Below, in pieces: positions 8,749 through 16,900 of a stretch of 36,358 nt of DNA. A program made the translations under genes and the position numbers. The stretch comes from Nitrosomonadales bacterium. GTDB lineage: Bacteria; Pseudomonadota; Gammaproteobacteria; Burkholderiales; Gallionellaceae. Numbering within the stretch: the stretch's first letter is position 1; each line of letters begins with the position of its first letter. The notes beneath the pieces were generated by a model that made no database searches, was not told where the DNA came from, and saw only the letters and a program-made list of their open reading frames with translations. The stretch is taken from the NCBI GenBank assembly GCA_016213335.1, contig JACRAQ010000087.1, forward strand, positions 1 through 36,358. The letters run 5' to 3'.

Positions 8749-8895
8749 ATGCCAATGGAAGAAAATGCGCAGAAAAAATCAGCACATGGCAAAGGGATAT
8801 ACCGCCGCCCGCCGTTCGGCATTACCGACTGGGTAGTTGCGGCACTCAGCATTGCCTTGATGGCTTATGTCCTTTTACATCTTCCCGCTTTCTAG
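8749..8895 (+). CDS. Small single-pass membrane protein (48 aa), unknown function
   Basis: The peptide has a charged, lysine-rich N-terminus (MPMEENAQKKSAHGKG), then YRRPPFG and one strong hydrophobic segment, WVVAALSIALMAYVLLHLP, ending almost at the C-terminus. A clear GAGGAGG ribosome site lies 3-5 bases upstream of the ATG at 8749; a second ATG follows at 8755. It is encoded 108 bases upstream of a b561-type cytochrome on the same strand. That suggests an accessory subunit of that membrane protein, but I do not recognise the family. The frame is open further upstream to 8710, without support for that start. Confidence 0.6.
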   Translation: MPMEENAQKKSAHGKGIYRRPPFGITDWVVAALSIALMAYVLLHLPAF

Positions 8896-9003
8896 CTGCG
8901 TCTCAAGCCGGGCTAGAGGTGTCCATATGCCAATTTTTATCAGACACTTCAGCCGGGTTTGCGCGGTATCACCCTGTTCGCTTTGAACGAGAGGCAAGGA
9001 TAA

Positions 9004-9690
9004 ATGGTCAACAATGTCATTGAAGCATGGTATTGGACTTTTCTGCTGGCAGCGCTGATCGGGGCCGGCATTTATTACAGTATTTTTTCTATCCGGAATT
9101 TATGGAATATTTTGAAAGAACAAAGGGACGATGGGCTGGATACGGAATTCAATGTAAGGATTGCCGAGCCATACAGCAGGCGCATCGTAATCATTCATTG
9201 GCTGACCGTGGCGCTGTTGATTGCGGCATGGTACCTGGGCGATATGCTGGCTGATGCCCGGAATGAGAGTGGTGCCACACTGGCCGGCTACTACGCGCAT
9301 GCGCTGGTTGGCGGCGCCGTGCTGGCGCTGACACTGATACGCTGGACGTTTCGCAACGTGGACGGGGTGCCGCCGCCGGTTGGCCATTCGCTGATGGACA
9401 GGGCGGCTACGGCTGTCCACTACGGGCTTTATGTCTTGCTGGTGCTGCTGGCGACAACCGGGTTTATGACGGCACTGACGAGCGGTGTGGGCCCGGCTTT
9501 GCTGAAAGCCAATGCAAGCCTGCTGCCGGAGAAATATACCGGCCCCGCCGCATTTCCTCATGCGGTCCATGAAATATTGGTGAATGTGCTGATTGCCGTG
9601 GTGGTGGTGCACGTACTCGGAGCGATCACGCACCAGTTCATCCTGAAAGACGGTTTGATGAGGCGCATGTCGCTGCGCAGGAAAAAATGA
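9004..9690 (+). CDS. Cytochrome b561 family protein with an extra N-terminal membrane segment
   Basis: The 228-residue protein is a di-heme b-type cytochrome of the CybB/YceJ b561 family, which passes electrons across or within the cytoplasmic membrane. Candidate heme ligands are H65 (IVIIHWLTVA), H99 (YYAHALVGG), H189 (AVHEILVN) and H203 (VVHVLGA). The 14-residue spacing between the last two matches the family. Four core helices lie near 61-80, 93-112, 137-156 and 190-208. An additional hydrophobic segment at 8-30 and a charged linker precede the core, which is unusual for CybB. The ATG follows AAGGA by a short spacing. It lies on the opposite strand to the AAA+ cluster it interrupts, with the small membrane peptide upstream. 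Confidence 0.85.
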   Translation: MVNNVIEAWYWTFLLAALIGAGIYYSIFSIRNLWNILKEQRDDGLDTEFNVRIAEPYSRRIVIIHWLTVALLIAAWYLGDMLADARNESGATLAGYYAHALVGGAVLALTLIRWTFRNVDGVPPPVGHSLMDRAATAVHYGLYVLLVLLATTGFMTALTSGVGPALLKANASLLPEKYTGPAAFPHAVHEILVNVLIAVVVVHVLGAITHQFILKDGLMRRMSLRRKK

Positions 9691-9753
9691 TTGCGCGCGG
9701 GTAAGCAGCAGTTGTAGCCGGTGCAGCAGGTGCCGGGCTTGATCCGCGCTTCC

Positions 9754-11373
9754 CTATAAATCCAGCTTGCGCTCCAGCTTGCGCGCGCCGGGTTCGCCCG
9801 GTGTGCGTTTATCGAGCAGGTTGTCTATGTTCACTTCCTCGTCTTTCGTGCTGCGCGAAGCGTTGCGCGCCTGGCCGAACAGCACCAGCTTGCGCTGCAT
9901 TTCGATGTGGTCGCGGTGCGACTTGGCCAGCGGCACCATGGTGCCGGCGGCATGGAGCAGGTCGGCGGTTTCGATTTCGCGCCCGCCATCCATGAAGGCG
10001 GGGAATTGGGCGTCGTTGACCACCGCTTCCAGCTCGGCACCGACAAAGCCCTCGGTCGCCCGCGCAACCTGGGGCAGGTCGAATTTGCTGCGGATATCGG
10101 TGATGCGGATTTGTCTGAGCAGCACTTCCAGTATCTGCTCGCGCTCGTTGAGCGTGGGGAGATCGAGGAAGAATACTTCATCGAAGCGGCCCTTGCGCAG
10201 AAACTCCGGCGGCAGGAATTTGATGTTGTTGGCTGTGGCGAAAACCGACACCGGCGCCTGCTTCTCCTGCATCCAGTTCAGGAAGGTGGCGAGCACGCGG
10301 GCGGCGGTGCCGCTGTCGCCGCCTGATCCGGCGAAGGCCTTTTCGATTTCGTCCACCCACAGCACGCAGGGTGCGATCACTTCGGCGATGTGCATCGCAT
10401 CGCGGATGTTTTTCTCCGAAGCGCCGAGCACGCCGCCGAACACCGCGCCCATATCCAGGCGCAGCAAAGGCTGCGCCCAGATACCCGCCGCCACCTTGGC
10501 GCACAAACTCTTGCCCGTGCCGGGTATGCCGATCAGCGCCAGGCCGCGCGGCAGCGACAGTCCGTAGCTGTGCGCTTCCTCCGAAAAAGCCATGCGGCGC
10601 ACTTCCAGCCAGCTCTTGAGTTCCTCCAGGCCGCCGATGCGGCCGGCGTTTTCCACATAAGGGTAGAGCTCCAGCGCGCCGCTCTCGCGGATGATGGCGC
10701 ACTTCTCTTCGGTGATGAGATCGGCGCAGCGCTCGTCCAGGCGCGCGCTGGCGCGTCCCCGGCTCGCCGTCACTACCGCCTTGCGGAACACCCGCTCGGC
10801 CTGGGTGCTGGTCAACCCGAGCGCTGCTTCCACCAGCTTGGCGCGTAGCGCGGGCTCGACTTGCGCGAGCGCGCCGCTCGGCCCGGCAACCCGCTCCAGC
10901 AGTTCTTCCATTTCTCCGGCATCGGGCTTGGCCAGCTCCAGCACCGGCACATCGTGCTTGAGCTCCAGCGGCAGGCAGTATTCGGGCGTGAGGATGACGA
11001 TATTCCTGCGCGGCAGGGTTTCCGGCAGGTGCGCCGCCAGGTTGCGCAGGCTGCGCAGGGCGCCGCGCTTGGCCTCCCAGATCTGGTGAAAATCCTTGAG
11101 CACAAAAGTCGCGCTGCCCTTGTAATCGCGGAGCATGCGCAGGATCGTGTCGGCAGTGGCTTCGCGCTTGTCATCGAATGGTTCGCGCGCCTTCCTGAGG
11201 CAGACGAACTGGTCGCCGATGTCCCAGGTGTAGAGTCCCTCGCCCTCAGGCCAGCCGGGCTGGCTCGCCATCGCCGCCAGTTCCCGCAGCACCCGCGCTT
11301 CCTCGGTGCTGACCACGTTGACCACCGCGATGCGCGCATCGAAATGCAGCTTCAGCTCTTCTTGCAATGACAT
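9754..11373 (-). CDS. Ycf46-type AAA+ ATPase, paralog 3
   Basis: The 539-residue protein is the third Ycf46-type ATPase. The N-terminal part has VSTEEARVLRELAA near 21 and LKDFHQIWE near 92, matching the DFHP motif of paralog 1. The core has Walker A GIPGTGKSL at 282-290, Walker B VLWVDEIE at 337-344, sensor 1 ATANN near 379, RKGRFDEVFFLDLP near 393 and GFVGAELEAVVND near 442. It has a longer charged C-terminal tail (about 500-539) than its paralogs. The chosen ATG at 11373 has AAGGA 7 bases upstream; the frame is open to 11484 but would overlap the radical SAM gene. It lies 25 bases downstream of that gene and converges with the cytochrome gene. Confidence 0.9.
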   Translation of the reverse strand: MSLQEELKLHFDARIAVVNVVSTEEARVLRELAAMASQPGWPEGEGLYTWDIGDQFVCLRKAREPFDDKREATADTILRMLRDYKGSATFVLKDFHQIWEAKRGALRSLRNLAAHLPETLPRRNIVILTPEYCLPLELKHDVPVLELAKPDAGEMEELLERVAGPSGALAQVEPALRAKLVEAALGLTSTQAERVFRKAVVTASRGRASARLDERCADLITEEKCAIIRESGALELYPYVENAGRIGGLEELKSWLEVRRMAFSEEAHSYGLSLPRGLALIGIPGTGKSLCAKVAAGIWAQPLLRLDMGAVFGGVLGASEKNIRDAMHIAEVIAPCVLWVDEIEKAFAGSGGDSGTAARVLATFLNWMQEKQAPVSVFATANNIKFLPPEFLRKGRFDEVFFLDLPTLNEREQILEVLLRQIRITDIRSKFDLPQVARATEGFVGAELEAVVNDAQFPAFMDGGREIETADLLHAAGTMVPLAKSHRDHIEMQRKLVLFGQARNASRSTKDEEVNIDNLLDKRTPGEPGARKLERKLDL

Positions 11374-11398
11374 GTGCAGTTCCTTGGATTTTTGCCGC

Positions 11399-11962
11399 TT
11401 ACGGGGCAACCGGGAAACCCGTTGCCGACACCATGCCGGCTGTACCGATGCGGAATTCGCTGCGGCGCGGCCCCAGCTCCACACCCCGGTAGCGCCTGGT
11501 CAAGTACACCAGTTCCTGGTTGGTGCTGGCAAGCAGCGGGTGCGATTGTGGCAGGTCGCGCCGGTAAGGGCCAGCCGCCAGCAAATCGGCGGCGGCGAGC
11601 AGCCGCTGTACGCCGGGGTTGTGGCTCATCCGCAGCATCCCGGCTTCATGGCCGGTAAAAATCAGCACCCCTTTCCCGGCGGCGCGCACCGCCTCGGCTA
11701 CCTCGGCCAGCGCAGCGGCCTGAGTGAAAGGCTCGCCGCCCGAAAAGCTCACGCCCTCGGTATCCGGCTGCGCCAGCAGCAGCGCGACCATCTCGGCCAC
11801 CGATGTTTCGTACCCGCCTTTGAAGGGCTGGAAATCCGGATTGAAACAGCCCTCGCAACGCAACGTGCACCCTTGCACCCACAGCGCCGAGCGCAGGCCG
11901 GGGCCGTTGGCGCGGGAACGCGGCAGGAATGCGGCAAGAGTAAGTATGGATGCTTTGTTCAT
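11399..11962 (-). CDS. Short radical SAM protein (activase-like, single 4Fe-4S cluster)
   Basis: The 187-residue protein is a minimal radical SAM protein of the NrdG/pyruvate-formate-lyase-activase type. The SAM-cluster motif CxxxCxxC is C32, C36 and C39 in WVQGCTLRCEGCFNP, and the SAM-binding motif SGGEPF lies near residue 74. The upstream GPGLRSALWVQGC stretch is typical of activating enzymes. No glycyl-radical enzyme gene is present in the window. The ATG at 11962 (MNKASILTL) gives the usual N-terminus; the frame is open to 12001 and the ribosome site is weak. The AAA+ paralog 3 gene starts 25 bases downstream, so the two are probably cotranscribed. Substrate unknown. Confidence 0.85.
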   Translation of the reverse strand: MNKASILTLAAFLPRSRANGPGLRSALWVQGCTLRCEGCFNPDFQPFKGGYETSVAEMVALLLAQPDTEGVSFSGGEPFTQAAALAEVAEAVRAAGKGVLIFTGHEAGMLRMSHNPGVQRLLAAADLLAAGPYRRDLPQSHPLLASTNQELVYLTRRYRGVELGPRRSEFRIGTAGMVSATGFPVAP

Positions 11963-12015
11963 GGGGCGCCTATGTCCGGGAAACAATTTAGCATAAGCCA
12001 AATACCTCTGGGGGT

Positions 12016-12033
12016 ATGGGGCTACGTCCCCAT
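12016..12033 (+). promoter_or_regulatory. Hairpin followed by a T-rich run, possible attenuator or terminator
   Basis: In the 273-base divergent gap between the radical SAM gene and the corrinoid operon, ATGGGG (12016-12021) pairs with CCCCAT (12028-12033) around a 6-base loop. ATTTCC and seven T follow on the plus strand. There is no plus-strand gene immediately upstream, so it would act on a leader transcript or on read-through. The rest of the gap shows a second possible stem (CCCCTG/CAGGGG near 12113-12139) but no convincing promoter boxes or cobalamin riboswitch. Confidence 0.35.
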
Positions 12034-12235
12034 TTCCTTTTTTTCTTCTCCACCACCAACAGCTGCACCAGCAGCTGCGTTCTCAACTGAAGGAAAAGCA
12101 GGTAGCATGAGCCCCCTGTTGGAAGACGAAAAATCAGGGGAAGGTCAGAAGCCAGGCAGGTTGCTAAACGCTGCCTCTTCGCAACACAGCACCCGTACAG
12201 AAAAGCATTGAAATTTCTATTCACCCAGACAGGCC

Positions 12236-12910
12236 ATGAACCAGCAAACCAAACCGGATCAAGCGAAGATTACAGCGTTGCAGCAAGCGTATAAATCCAC
12301 CCTGCTCAGCGTTGACAAGGCGCAGGCGGAGGAAGTGTTGCGCACCGCTTCATCCATGTTTGCGACGCCGCTGGAGGTGGCCGAACTCTGCCTCGCGCCG
12401 GTGCTGGAACAAATGGGGGATGCTTGGGAAAACGGCCATCTGGCCTTGTCACAAATCTATATGGCAAGCCGCATCTCCGAGGAGCTGGTGGACCGCATCC
12501 TGCCGCCGCTCCAGGAGATGCGCGGCGAGGCCCCAAAAATCGCCCTGATGCTCCTGGAAGACCATCACATGCTGGGAAAACGGCTGGTGCAATCGGCGCT
12601 GCGCCTGGCCGGAATTCCGGTGCTGGACTGGCAGCGGGTCACCGTCGATGAATTGATCGCACGCGCCAAACAGGAACGGCCCGACCTGATCCTCATCTCC
12701 GCGCTGATGTTGCGCGCCGCCTTGCACGTGCGCGATGTGCGGGAAGGCCTGGATCGCGCCGGGCTGGCTATCCCCATCTACGTCGGGGGAGCGCCATTCC
12801 GGTTTGATCCGTTGCTGTGGCAGGAGGTAGGTGCAAGCGCCATGGGCGCCAATGCCACTGAAGCCATCCATCTGGTGTCGGGCTTTCTGGAGCGCCGCCA
12901 TGTCGCCTGA
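12236..12910 (+). CDS. Corrinoid (B12)-binding protein, MtaC/MetH-cap-type
   Basis: The 224-residue protein has the two-part architecture of methyltransferase corrinoid proteins. A helical cap (about 15-95, with TPLEVAELCLAPVLEQMGDAW) is followed by a Rossmann-type B12 domain (about 98-220). The His-on cobalamin signature DxHxxG is present as D109, H111, G114 in LLEDHHMLGKRLV. Further B12-fold landmarks are DLILISALML near 150 and YVGGAPFRFD near 182. In methanogens and acetogens such proteins shuttle methyl groups between a substrate methyltransferase and an MtaA-type enzyme. Here the next gene is MtaA/UroD-like and overlaps by 11 bases, and no substrate methyltransferase is visible. The ribosome site is weak. 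I infer a role in methyl-group or corrinoid sensing. Confidence 0.88.
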   Translation: MNQQTKPDQAKITALQQAYKSTLLSVDKAQAEEVLRTASSMFATPLEVAELCLAPVLEQMGDAWENGHLALSQIYMASRISEELVDRILPPLQEMRGEAPKIALMLLEDHHMLGKRLVQSALRLAGIPVLDWQRVTVDELIARAKQERPDLILISALMLRAALHVRDVREGLDRAGLAIPIYVGGAPFRFDPLLWQEVGASAMGANATEAIHLVSGFLERRHVA

Positions 12911-13967
12911 TGAAATGACTTCACTACAGCGCGTGTTGGCGACGCTCAGCCTGAAGGAGCCAGATCGTGTGCCGCTGTTTCTGTTGCCAACCGTACAGGG
13001 TGCGACAGAGATGGGCGTTCCCCTCAGGGACTACTTCCATACGCCGAGCTTGATAGCGGAGGCGCAAGTGTGCTTCCGCGAGCGTTACCGCAACGATTGC
13101 CTGTACGGTTTCAGCTACGCGGCGGCCGAGTTCGAAGCCTTCGGTGGTGACGCCCTGTTTTATGATTGCGCGCCGCCCAATGCCGGGGCGCCCGTGCTGC
13201 ATACCCCAGACGATTTTGCGCGGCTTGCGGTGCCGAAAATCGAGGATTGGCCGGCGCTATGCCGGACGCTGGAACTCCAGGCGCAATTGCGCCGCGCGGT
13301 GGGCGGAGACGTGCCGGTGATTGGCGTGGTGATGTCGCCGGTCTCGCTCCCGGTCATGCAACTGGGGTTCCCGGCCTATCTCCGGTTGCTGATGGAACAA
13401 CCGGAATCTTTAACGCCGCTGTTCGAGATCAACGAAGAATTTTGCGTCGCATGGGCCAACGCCCAATTGGCGGCGGGCGCCGACGCGCTGGTCTATTACG
13501 ACCCGGTGGGGTCGTGTACGATCATCGAACCCGCGCATTACCGGCGCCTGTGTGCCCCCATCGCCAAGCGTGTTCTGGCGCGGATCAAGGGGCCGACTGC
13601 CACCCATTTTGCCAGTGGGCGCTCGTTCAATATTTTGCAAGACGTAGTCGAAACTGGAACCGGGGGCGTGGTGGTGAGCGGCGACGAAGACCTCGCCGCG
13701 ATCAAGGCTGCCGTGGGAAACAGGCTCCCTATTCTGGGCAATCTGAATGGCCTCGCCATGCGGCATTGGGATGCCGAAGAAACGGAGCGCCAGGTGAAGA
13801 ACGCCATCGCCGCCGCCGGCGTGGGCGGCGGATTCATCCTCACGGATCACCATGGCGAGATACCATTCGATGTGCCGGAGCGTGTCCTTATTTGGATCGC
13901 CGAGAGCGTTGAGCGCTGGGGCCGTTATCCTCTTACATGGGTAGACGCATGGCGGGCACAGCACTGA
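12900..13967 (+). CDS. Uroporphyrinogen decarboxylase/MtaA-family protein with altered metal-site residues
   Basis: The 355-residue protein has the UroD-type TIM barrel, seen in the EPDRVPLFL start near 20, the AGADALVYYDPVGSCTII strand near 192 and the final GVGGGFILTDHHGEIPFDVP near 307. It groups with corrinoid-linked MtaA/CmuA-type methyltransferases by context, not with HemE: it lacks a HemE-like N-terminus and is paired with a B12 protein. MtaA binds zinc by an H-x-C motif and a later Cys. Here the first site reads H236-F-A and the second reads DHHG (316-319), so both Cys ligands are absent. The ATG at 12900 overlaps the corrinoid gene by 11 bases with GGAG upstream. Substrate unknown. 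Confidence 0.82.
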   Translation: MSPDEMTSLQRVLATLSLKEPDRVPLFLLPTVQGATEMGVPLRDYFHTPSLIAEAQVCFRERYRNDCLYGFSYAAAEFEAFGGDALFYDCAPPNAGAPVLHTPDDFARLAVPKIEDWPALCRTLELQAQLRRAVGGDVPVIGVVMSPVSLPVMQLGFPAYLRLLMEQPESLTPLFEINEEFCVAWANAQLAAGADALVYYDPVGSCTIIEPAHYRRLCAPIAKRVLARIKGPTATHFASGRSFNILQDVVETGTGGVVVSGDEDLAAIKAAVGNRLPILGNLNGLAMRHWDAEETERQVKNAIAAAGVGGGFILTDHHGEIPFDVPERVLIWIAESVERWGRYPLTWVDAWRAQH

Positions 13968-16900
13968 AACCCCGCCTCAAGCTGGAGGTATGCGCCTTCT
14001 TCGTTGATGAATTCCAGGCGGCGCTGGCGGCGGAGGGGCGCGGCGATGTCGAGCTCGTGCCGATCCAGGGCGCCTGCGACGAGCGCCACCGCCCTGCCAT
14101 CGCAGAGACGCAGCCTGCGCCAATCGGGGCGCCGATTCTGCGCTTAATGTGCATCTGTTCGGGTCATGCGGCTTGCCCCAAAACGCCGCACTCCTGCTTC
14201 GAGTTCTTGCTTGGCCCCGATAAGGTGGATGCACTGTTGGGCGAAGGCGCACACCTCTTGACGCCCGCCATGGCGCGCGCGTATCCGGAAACCCTGCAAA
14301 GCCCGAACGAAAGCCCGGAAAGTCTCCATGCGTCTTTTGCCGAGTCGGTCCGTGCCTGGGTGGTCGTGGATACCGGGGTGGCTTCGCTCACGGCAGCAGA
14401 GCAGATGGCCTTTCTGTCCGCCACCGGCGGGAAAATGGAGTTGCTGCCGACGGAATCGTATCTGCTGCGTGCCAACTTGCGCGCCGCCCTCGCGCAATGG
14501 GAGGCTGCCGCCATTGAAGCCCGTTCCGCCGGGCAGCTTGCTTCGCTCCAGCAGCGTCTGGCCGATTACACCATGGCGTATGACCTGATCAGCCGCCTGA
14601 TCCCTTACCAGGGGGAGCAAAATATCGTCCAGTCCATTCTGGACCTGTTTTTCATGCTCTGCGCGCCGCGCGCGGTGCATCTGCTGCTGGTTCAGGGCGG
14701 CGGTAAAGGCAGCGATGCCAACATCGTAGATGGCTCGGCACAACTTTTCTCGCAGCCTGCCGATAGCGGCAATGAAGATCACCTCCGCGCGTTGCTGCGT
14801 TGCCCGGCCTCGTGGGGCGAAATCGAGGCGCCACCGGGTTTCTATTTCCAGATACATGGGGGTGAGACGCTGGGGGCCGTGGTGGTCGAGGGCGTGTTCC
14901 TGCCGGAACAGCAACGCAACTATCTGGACTTGGCGCTGTTGCTGATGCCCGTATTGCGGGTCGCCCTGCACAATGCCCGCAGCTATGAGCGGCTGTGCAG
15001 CACCGAGCGCGAATTGCGCGCCTCCCATATGGAATTGGAGCAGCGGGTAGAGGTGCGGACACGGGAATTACGTGAAAGTGAAGAGCAGCTCAAGGAAGCA
15101 CAACGAATTGCCTGCGTTGGCAATTGGCGACTGGATGTGGCGACCAATCATGTCATCTGGTCGGAGGAACTTTATCGCATGTTGGGCCAGAACCCGGTGT
15201 TGCCACCGCCGGATTATACCGAGCACCACCGGTTATTCACTCCCGAGAGTTGGGAAAGGTTGAGCGCCACTCTGCCCCTCACACGGGAAACGGGCATTCC
15301 CTACGAGCTGGAGCTCGAGATAGTCAGGCCAGACGGAGGGCACGGATGGATACAGGCACGCGGGGAAGCGCAACGGGACGCGAGTGGCTCCATTGTCGCA
15401 CTTCAAGGCACGGCGGTGGACATTACCGAGCGCAAACATGCCGAGGAAGAGCTGCGTATTGCGGCGGCAGCTTTCAATACGCAGGATGCCATCATGATTT
15501 CTGATGCCGATGGGAACGTCATCCGGGTCAATCAAGCATTCTTGGGCATCACCGGCTATAGTCCAGAAGAAGCGCAAGGAAAGCATGTAAGCATAATAAA
15601 GCAGGGGCAGGACGGCCAGGATTCCACTGTTATCAAGATATTGCAACAATCAGCCCTCAACGGCTCATGGGCCGGTGAAATTTATGGCACGCGCAAAAAC
15701 GGCCAGATTTATCCCGTGTGGATGACGGCAACCCCCATAACAAACGAGCAGAAGGAAACCACTCATCACGTATTCATATTTAGCGATATCACTACGCGAA
15801 AACAGCTGGAGGAAGCAGTATTGCGGGAAAGCGAGGAGCGTTTCCGCGGAACCCTGGAGCAGGCCGCAGTCGGTATAGCGCATACCACAATGGAGGGCTA
15901 TATACAGCAGGTCAACCAGAAATTCTGCGACATCATAGGCTATACCCGCGACGAGTTGCTCCAGATGCGTTTTCAGGATTTTTCTTTTCCTGACGATTTG
16001 GACGGAAATGTGCGCTGCAGGCAGCAACTGCTTGCGGGTGAAATCTCCACCTTCTCCATAGAAAAACGCTATGTGCGCAAGGACCGGAGCCTGATATGGG
16101 CCAAACTGACCTGCTCCCTGTTGCGCGGTGCCGATGGCACTCCCATTCTTTACATCGGGGTCATTGAGGACATTACCGAGCACAAGCGGCTGAAAGAAAA
16201 CCTGCTAAGGTCGGAAACAAAATTCCGTACCATCTACGAGTTCTCAGGCGATGCGATTATGCTGCTCGATGAAAAAGGTTTCTTCGACTGCAACGAGACT
16301 ACCCTGCGGATGTTCGGCTGTGCCGCGGCTGATGGTTTCATAAATAAACACCCATCCAATTTTTCTCCGCCTGCCCAGCCTTGCGGCCAGGATTCGATGA
16401 ACCTGGCCCAAGAGCATATTGCCACGGCTTTCAAGAATGGCAGCAACCACTTTGAATGGCTGCACCGCCGACTCGATGGCACTGATTTCATGGCCGACGT
16501 ATTGCTGACGAGCATGTCACTGGATGGCAGGCAGGTGCTGCAAGCCACAGTGCGTGACATTACCGAACACAAGCGCGCGGAACAACAACTGCACGATCTC
16601 ACCACATACATCGAGAAGGTGCGCGAAGAAGAAAAAACCAGCGTCGCACGGGAAATCCACGATGATCTAGGTGGCGTGCTGACCGCGCTCAAGATAGACG
16701 CATACTGGCTGGCGCGTAACTTGCCCAGTGGAAATGAAGCAGCACCGCTGCGGGAGCGCGTCGCATCCATGTCCGGCATGATTGTTGATGCGGTGACGGC
16801 CGTACGTCGCATCATAAGCGACTTGAGGCCCGCCATTCTGGACGACCTCGGCCTGCTGGCCACCCTCGAATGGAATGCCGCCCAATTCCACAAGCGCACC

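Noticed and set aside
12002-12235. Possible cobalamin riboswitch upstream of the corrinoid protein
   Set aside because: A GTCAGAAGCCAGGCAGG stretch is faintly reminiscent of the B12 box, but the other conserved blocks and pairing elements could not be found.
12900-13967. Haem-pathway uroporphyrinogen decarboxylase (hemE)
   Set aside because: It is coupled to a corrinoid-binding protein and lacks the HemE-type N-terminal motif, so an MtaA-like relative is the better call.
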